Assembly (NCBI GenBank): GCA_949290355.1 | Contig: CASERN010000011.1 | Location: forward strand, 558,001 to 622,000 | Reading direction: 5' to 3' | Length of the DNA stretch: 64,000 nucleotides | From: an uncultured bacterium | GTDB lineage: Bacteria > Cyanobacteriota > Vampirovibrionia > Gastranaerophilales > Gastranaerophilaceae | Shown: piece after piece, positions 60,888 to 64,000 of the stretch | How positions within the stretch are numbered: position 1 is the first letter of the stretch | How the letters are laid out: every line of letters starts with the position of its first letter | Translations under genes and position numbers: made by a program | The notes under the pieces: generated by a model | Told to the model about the DNA's origin: nothing | Database searches by the model: none | Seen by the model: only the letters and a program-made list of their open reading frames with translations

Positions 60888-61886
60888 TTATTTTTTAGTT
60901 CTAGATAATGCAAAATTAACTTCATCAAGTTTTTTTACTTTATCACCAAGCATGATTTTTTCTGCTTCTTCCAAAATTTGAGTAACCATACAGCCGTTAT
61001 CACCATCAGATCTTGCTTTCTTGCCGGTTGAACAACAACTTATAAAATGTTGACATTCAAGTTTTAAAGGCTCAATTTCAAGATAATCTAGTTTGATATT
61101 TTGAGTATTGTCTTTTACGAAATTATCAAAAATGACTAATTTATTCTCAGCTACGGTATCATCTAAAATAGCTGTAGCTTTGGTTCCTCTGACAAGTAGC
61201 TGTACATGTTTTCTTGGTGTAATCCAACTGTCAGATATATGTCCTATTACTCCATCTTCAAATTGAATACCAATATGCGTGATATCCATAATTTCATTTT
61301 GATCAGAAGAGCATCCTAATGCTGAAATTACATGAATAGGAGCTTTTCCTGTTACATAGCTAATCATTGAAACGTCATGCGGTGCTAAATCCCACATTAC
61401 ACTTCTGTCATTTTTAAAGTAATTTACATTTAATCTATCACTTTGAGCATATATAATTTTGCCTAATGCTCCTTCTTCAATTAACATTTTTAATCTGTTA
61501 ACAGCAGGATGATATAAAAGAAGATGTCCTACCATTAAAACAAGACCTTTATCATGTGCTAATTGGGTTAAATCTCTTGCTTCTGCCGCAACTGTTGAAA
61601 TAGGTTTTTCAACATAGACATTTTTACCTGCTTCAAGCATAGCTTTAACCATTTTATAATGAGTATGACTTGGGGTTACTACACATACTCCGGTAATACT
61701 TTTGTTATTAATTATGTCGTGGAAATCTTTTGTAACTTTTACACCAGGATATTGCTCAGTAACTTTTTTCAAATTTTCATCGTCAATATCACATACTGTA
61801 TCAAGTACATTTAAGTTATAAAAATTTCGGACAATATTTCTGCCCCATACGCCACAGCCGATTACTGCTACTTTTTGTTCGCTCAT
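60888..61886 (-). CDS. Gfo/Idh/MocA family oxidoreductase
   Basis: This 332-residue protein has VAVIGCGVWGRNIVRNF (NAD(P) Rossmann loop) and VYVEKPISTVAAEARDL, the EKP motif with the catalytic Lys. ALAPHDVSM-type WDLAPHDVSMISYVTG follows. Such enzymes oxidise or epimerise sugar nucleotides, often in polysaccharide synthesis (compare WlbA). Substrate unknown. GGGAAAAG lies before the ATG. Adjacent genes concern sugars and lipids. Confidence 0.88.
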   Translation of the reverse strand: MSEQKVAVIGCGVWGRNIVRNFYNLNVLDTVCDIDDENLKKVTEQYPGVKVTKDFHDIINNKSITGVCVVTPSHTHYKMVKAMLEAGKNVYVEKPISTVAAEARDLTQLAHDKGLVLMVGHLLLYHPAVNRLKMLIEEGALGKIIYAQSDRLNVNYFKNDRSVMWDLAPHDVSMISYVTGKAPIHVISALGCSSDQNEIMDITHIGIQFEDGVIGHISDSWITPRKHVQLLVRGTKATAILDDTVAENKLVIFDNFVKDNTQNIKLDYLEIEPLKLECQHFISCCSTGKKARSDGDNGCMVTQILEEAEKIMLGDKVKKLDEVNFALSRTKK

Positions 61887-62023
61887 TTCTTTTCCCTTAA
61901 TTTTATCCTTCCTGAAAATATCAGTTTTTTTATTAGTATAGCAAAAGTATTTGCCTGTTTATCCTATTTATATCATACTCCTCAAAGATTTTTTTGCAAA
62001 TTTTTTAATTAAAGTTTTACAAA

Positions 62024-62881
62024 TTATTGATTTTTATTTTGCATTGCATTTCGTCTTAGTTGTTGCATTTGAGAGCATTTTTCAAAGAACATATCTTTGT
62101 CTGCCTCAGGGAAATATGATGAAAGTTTTTCTAATAGTTGTTGAGGAAATTCTGAATACTTAAACATTCTATCCAATATTTCGTCAGTAAGAGGATATAG
62201 ATTTTTAAAATTTTTATAATAGATAGCTTTACTTTCTTCTTCCGAGCGCTTTTCATTTTCAAGAATTTTTGTCCCAAATTTATATGTAACGTAATTGTTA
62301 TCAAAATATACAGGATTTCTTCTTTTTAAAATGAGTCTCATAATAAGATCAAAATCTGCCATAGTTTTGAATTTCTCATCAAAATAATTTTCTTGTTCAA
62401 GTGTTGATTTTTTGAAAAACATAGCTTGTCTTGCACAAGGCATGACTTGAAAAGCATTATGCATAGATGGTGAAAATAAAAATACAAATCCTTCAGGATG
62501 TCTGCAATATGCAGGGGCGAATGAAAAATCAGCATTATTTGCTTCCATTATATTTACTATATCGTAGACAGATGTAATATCGTGAATAAAATCATCACAG
62601 CTCAAAAATGTTACATATTTACCTTTTGCTCTCATTATCCCTTTGTTGTATGCATTAAATTTTCCCGTATCCGGTTCTGAAAAAAAAGTTAAATACCCTT
62701 TATTTTTGTAATCTTTAAGCATTTCAACAGTTCCGTCATTTGACATATTGTCAATGATTAGGTGCTCTATATTTGGATATGTTTGCATATCCAACAATTT
62801 TATTAAAAGATTAAAATCATCTGCTAGATTGTTTTTAAGCAAATTATGTGTTGGTGTGATTATTGTAACGAAAGGTTCCAT
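62024..62881 (-). CDS. Family 2 glycosyltransferase
   Basis: This 285-residue GT-A protein begins MEPFVTIITPTHNLLKNNLADD, has IEHLIIDNMSNDGTVEML, KGIMRAKGKYVTFLSCDDF (D-D acceptor of the metal) and HNAFQVMPCARQAMFFKKS. It transfers a sugar from a nucleotide donor; target unknown. The last 60 residues are helical. AAAAGGAG precedes the ATG, and TATGAT 30-odd bases upstream could be the -10. Confidence 0.88.
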   Translation of the reverse strand: MEPFVTIITPTHNLLKNNLADDFNLLIKLLDMQTYPNIEHLIIDNMSNDGTVEMLKDYKNKGYLTFFSEPDTGKFNAYNKGIMRAKGKYVTFLSCDDFIHDITSVYDIVNIMEANNADFSFAPAYCRHPEGFVFLFSPSMHNAFQVMPCARQAMFFKKSTLEQENYFDEKFKTMADFDLIMRLILKRRNPVYFDNNYVTYKFGTKILENEKRSEEESKAIYYKNFKNLYPLTDEILDRMFKYSEFPQQLLEKLSSYFPEADKDMFFEKCSQMQQLRRNAMQNKNQ

Positions 62882-63037
62882 ATTGAGTACTCCTTTTACT
62901 CTATTTTATCATAATCTCTGCTATTTTCCGAATTGTTACAAGATGTAAATTATGTATCAAAAAATCAACATAAAAATCTATTATGAGTTTAAATATATGT
63001 AGTGGTTTCAGTGTTATTAAGAGTATAGGAGGTTTTT

Positions 63038-63457
63038 ATGGATCATTATACTTCGGTTTCTCCAGCAGAAGTGGGTGCTATGTCTGCTGTGATTGGTGCC
63101 GGAATCGGTTATACATTAGCTCCAAGAAAGTACAATTTGGAACAGCTATTAACTCAAGAACCTGATGTGTTTGAAAAATCTCTACCTAAAAATGTTATTG
63201 CGGATTCTGATAATCCAGTTTTTAAAGCTGCTTATAAAGCACTTGAAAGAGGTCGAAAAATTTTATTTGAATCAGCAAAAAACCAGACTAATGATGCTAG
63301 ACTTGCAGAGATGTTAAATACTCCACTTTACTTAAATTCTTATAAACAATTAAAAAGTTTTATTCCAAAAGCAAGAGTACAAACTGCAATTGTGCTTGGA
63401 GTTATAGGCGGGCTTATTGGATCTTTGGCAAAAATAATATTCTATAATGATAATTAG
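63038..63457 (+). CDS. Hypothetical membrane protein
   Basis: This 139-residue protein has an N-terminal Gly/Ala segment (VGAMSAVIGAGIGYTLAP) and a C-terminal membrane segment (TAIVLGVIGGLIGSLAKIIF) around a helical middle. No family is recognised. GGAGG precedes the ATG. The stop overlaps the stop of the convergent carboxypeptidase gene by four bases. Confidence 0.68.
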   Translation: MDHYTSVSPAEVGAMSAVIGAGIGYTLAPRKYNLEQLLTQEPDVFEKSLPKNVIADSDNPVFKAAYKALERGRKILFESAKNQTNDARLAEMLNTPLYLNSYKQLKSFIPKARVQTAIVLGVIGGLIGSLAKIIFYNDN

Positions 63458-64000
63458 TAATTTGCGAAAATATCACGTAAAATGTATTCTTCAAGAGCTT
63501 TCTTATCATTTGATTTTGATTTTGGGTCATTTATCATAATGTCAAAAGCATAAGTTTTTCCGCTTCTTGATGTTATATAACCTGCTATGCTGCTTACATC
63601 AGATAAAGTGCCGGTTTTGGCTTTTAAATTATCTTTAAAATAAAGCATTCTATCAGTAAGAGTACCTTCTCCTGATGTCGGAAGGTATTCTTTCAATTTT
63701 GTCGTGTAATTTTTTACCAAAAATTCTGTCATAAAATCAGCGTTTATAATGTTGTTTTTAGAAACACCGCTACCGTCCACAATTTTTATGTCTTCACTAT
63801 TAAGTTCAAGTTTTTGGAGGTATGCTTGTAACATTTTTTTTGAATTTTCTAAAGATCCTGTATTGTTTACAAATTTTGCACCTGCAAGTTTAAAGATAGT
63901 CTCAGCAACAAAGTTATTGCTGTTTTTTAAAATTGCATTTATTGCACTTGATATAGGGTGTTCAATTGAGCTAACTAAATATATATCTTTAGTTGGAACT
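63454..64000 (-). CDS. D-alanyl-D-alanine carboxypeptidase, PBP4/DacB family (C-terminal part)
   Basis: The reverse strand is open from the window edge to 63454 (about 181 residues). It has HPISSAINAILKNSNNFVAE (the S-x-N motif), IVDGSGVSKNN and LKAKTGTLSDVSSIAGYI (the K-T-G motif). This order with VDGSG between the motifs is that of PBP4 (peptidase S13), a periplasmic endo/carboxypeptidase of peptidoglycan. The N-terminus with the catalytic S-x-x-K and signal peptide is outside the window. Confidence 0.9.
   Translation of the reverse strand, partial: VPTKDIYLVSSIEHPISSAINAILKNSNNFVAETIFKLAGAKFVNNTGSLENSKKMLQAYLQKLELNSEDIKIVDGSGVSKNNIINADFMTEFLVKNYTTKLKEYLPTSGEGTLTDRMLYFKDNLKAKTGTLSDVSSIAGYITSRSGKTYAFDIMINDPKSKSNDKKALEEYILRDIFANY

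Overview
The window is a compact, AT-rich bacterial chromosome segment with genes on both strands, many overlapping stop/start junctions, and no insertion sequence, prophage, rRNA or CRISPR array that I could find. The best guess for the source is a gut-type member of the Vampirovibrionia/Melainabacteria, the non-photosynthetic sister group of Cyanobacteria (Gastranaerophilales-like). The reasons are type IV pilin-like proteins with the hydrophobic start FTLAEVLITLGIIGVVAALT, an S-layer-homology protein, an [FeFe]-hydrogenase maturase, no photosynthesis gene, and several unrecognised proteins with an Asn/Tyr-rich N-terminus followed by an F-T-G type motif. This is inference from recognised families; no database was searched.

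Layout. 1-5000: 5' end of yidC, tRNA-Pro, a zincin-like membrane protein, a 45-residue rubredoxin, a thioesterase - pseudouridine synthase - coaE run, and two tandem CHAP/NlpC-like peptidases. 5000-15700: an MsbA-like ABC exporter, ugd, a hydrolase, tRNA-Leu, rplS-rbgA-rnhB, a pilin gene interrupted by a G10 tract, a GH13 enzyme and a LuxR-type response regulator. 15700-26000: a nucleotide-kinase-like protein, glyQ, two tandem APC permeases, pgi, trxB, a candidate antisense-strand small RNA, pilT and recO. 26000-38700: lysA-cdaA-yitT, lineage-specific membrane proteins, two sugar-transfer enzymes, pgpH-ybeY-dgkA, and a second pilin gene with a G10 tract. 38700-50000: ribF, aspS, a DUF2142 protein, a stomatin/NfeD pair, rqcH with a Y-family polymerase, an SLH protein, hydE and three tRNAs. 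50000-64000: two tRNA-Gly genes, dnaE with a pair of WYL regulators, anmK, nnrD, trmL, a CDP-alcohol phosphatidyltransferase, a Gfo/Idh oxidoreductase, a glycosyltransferase and the 3' end of a PBP4-type carboxypeptidase gene.

The strongest unusual signal is a pair of apparently phase-variable pilin genes. Each has a good ribosome binding site and ATG, then a run of exactly ten G (or C on the coding strand) inside an unusually long prepilin leader. Each is one base away from joining that start to the pilin frame, so both are OFF as assembled and would be ON with 11 or 8 bases. pilT lies in the same window. A second signal is a promoter-like pattern, AGCAATTTTTAT-N14-TATATA, at identical spacing upstream of three lineage-specific genes and in a variant form upstream of a fourth. 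A third is a set of genes whose -10 box sits 6 or 9 bases before the ATG with no ribosome binding site, suggesting leaderless mRNAs.

Functionally the window combines envelope building (YidC, MsbA-like exporter, Ugd, glycosyltransferases, LysA, AnmK, PBP4, DgkA, CDP-alcohol transferase), a complete c-di-AMP cycle (CdaA and PgpH), translation and quality control (rplS, RbgA, YbeY, GlyQ, AspS, RqcH, TrmL, seven tRNAs) and DNA metabolism (DnaE, RecO, RNase HII, Y-family polymerase).
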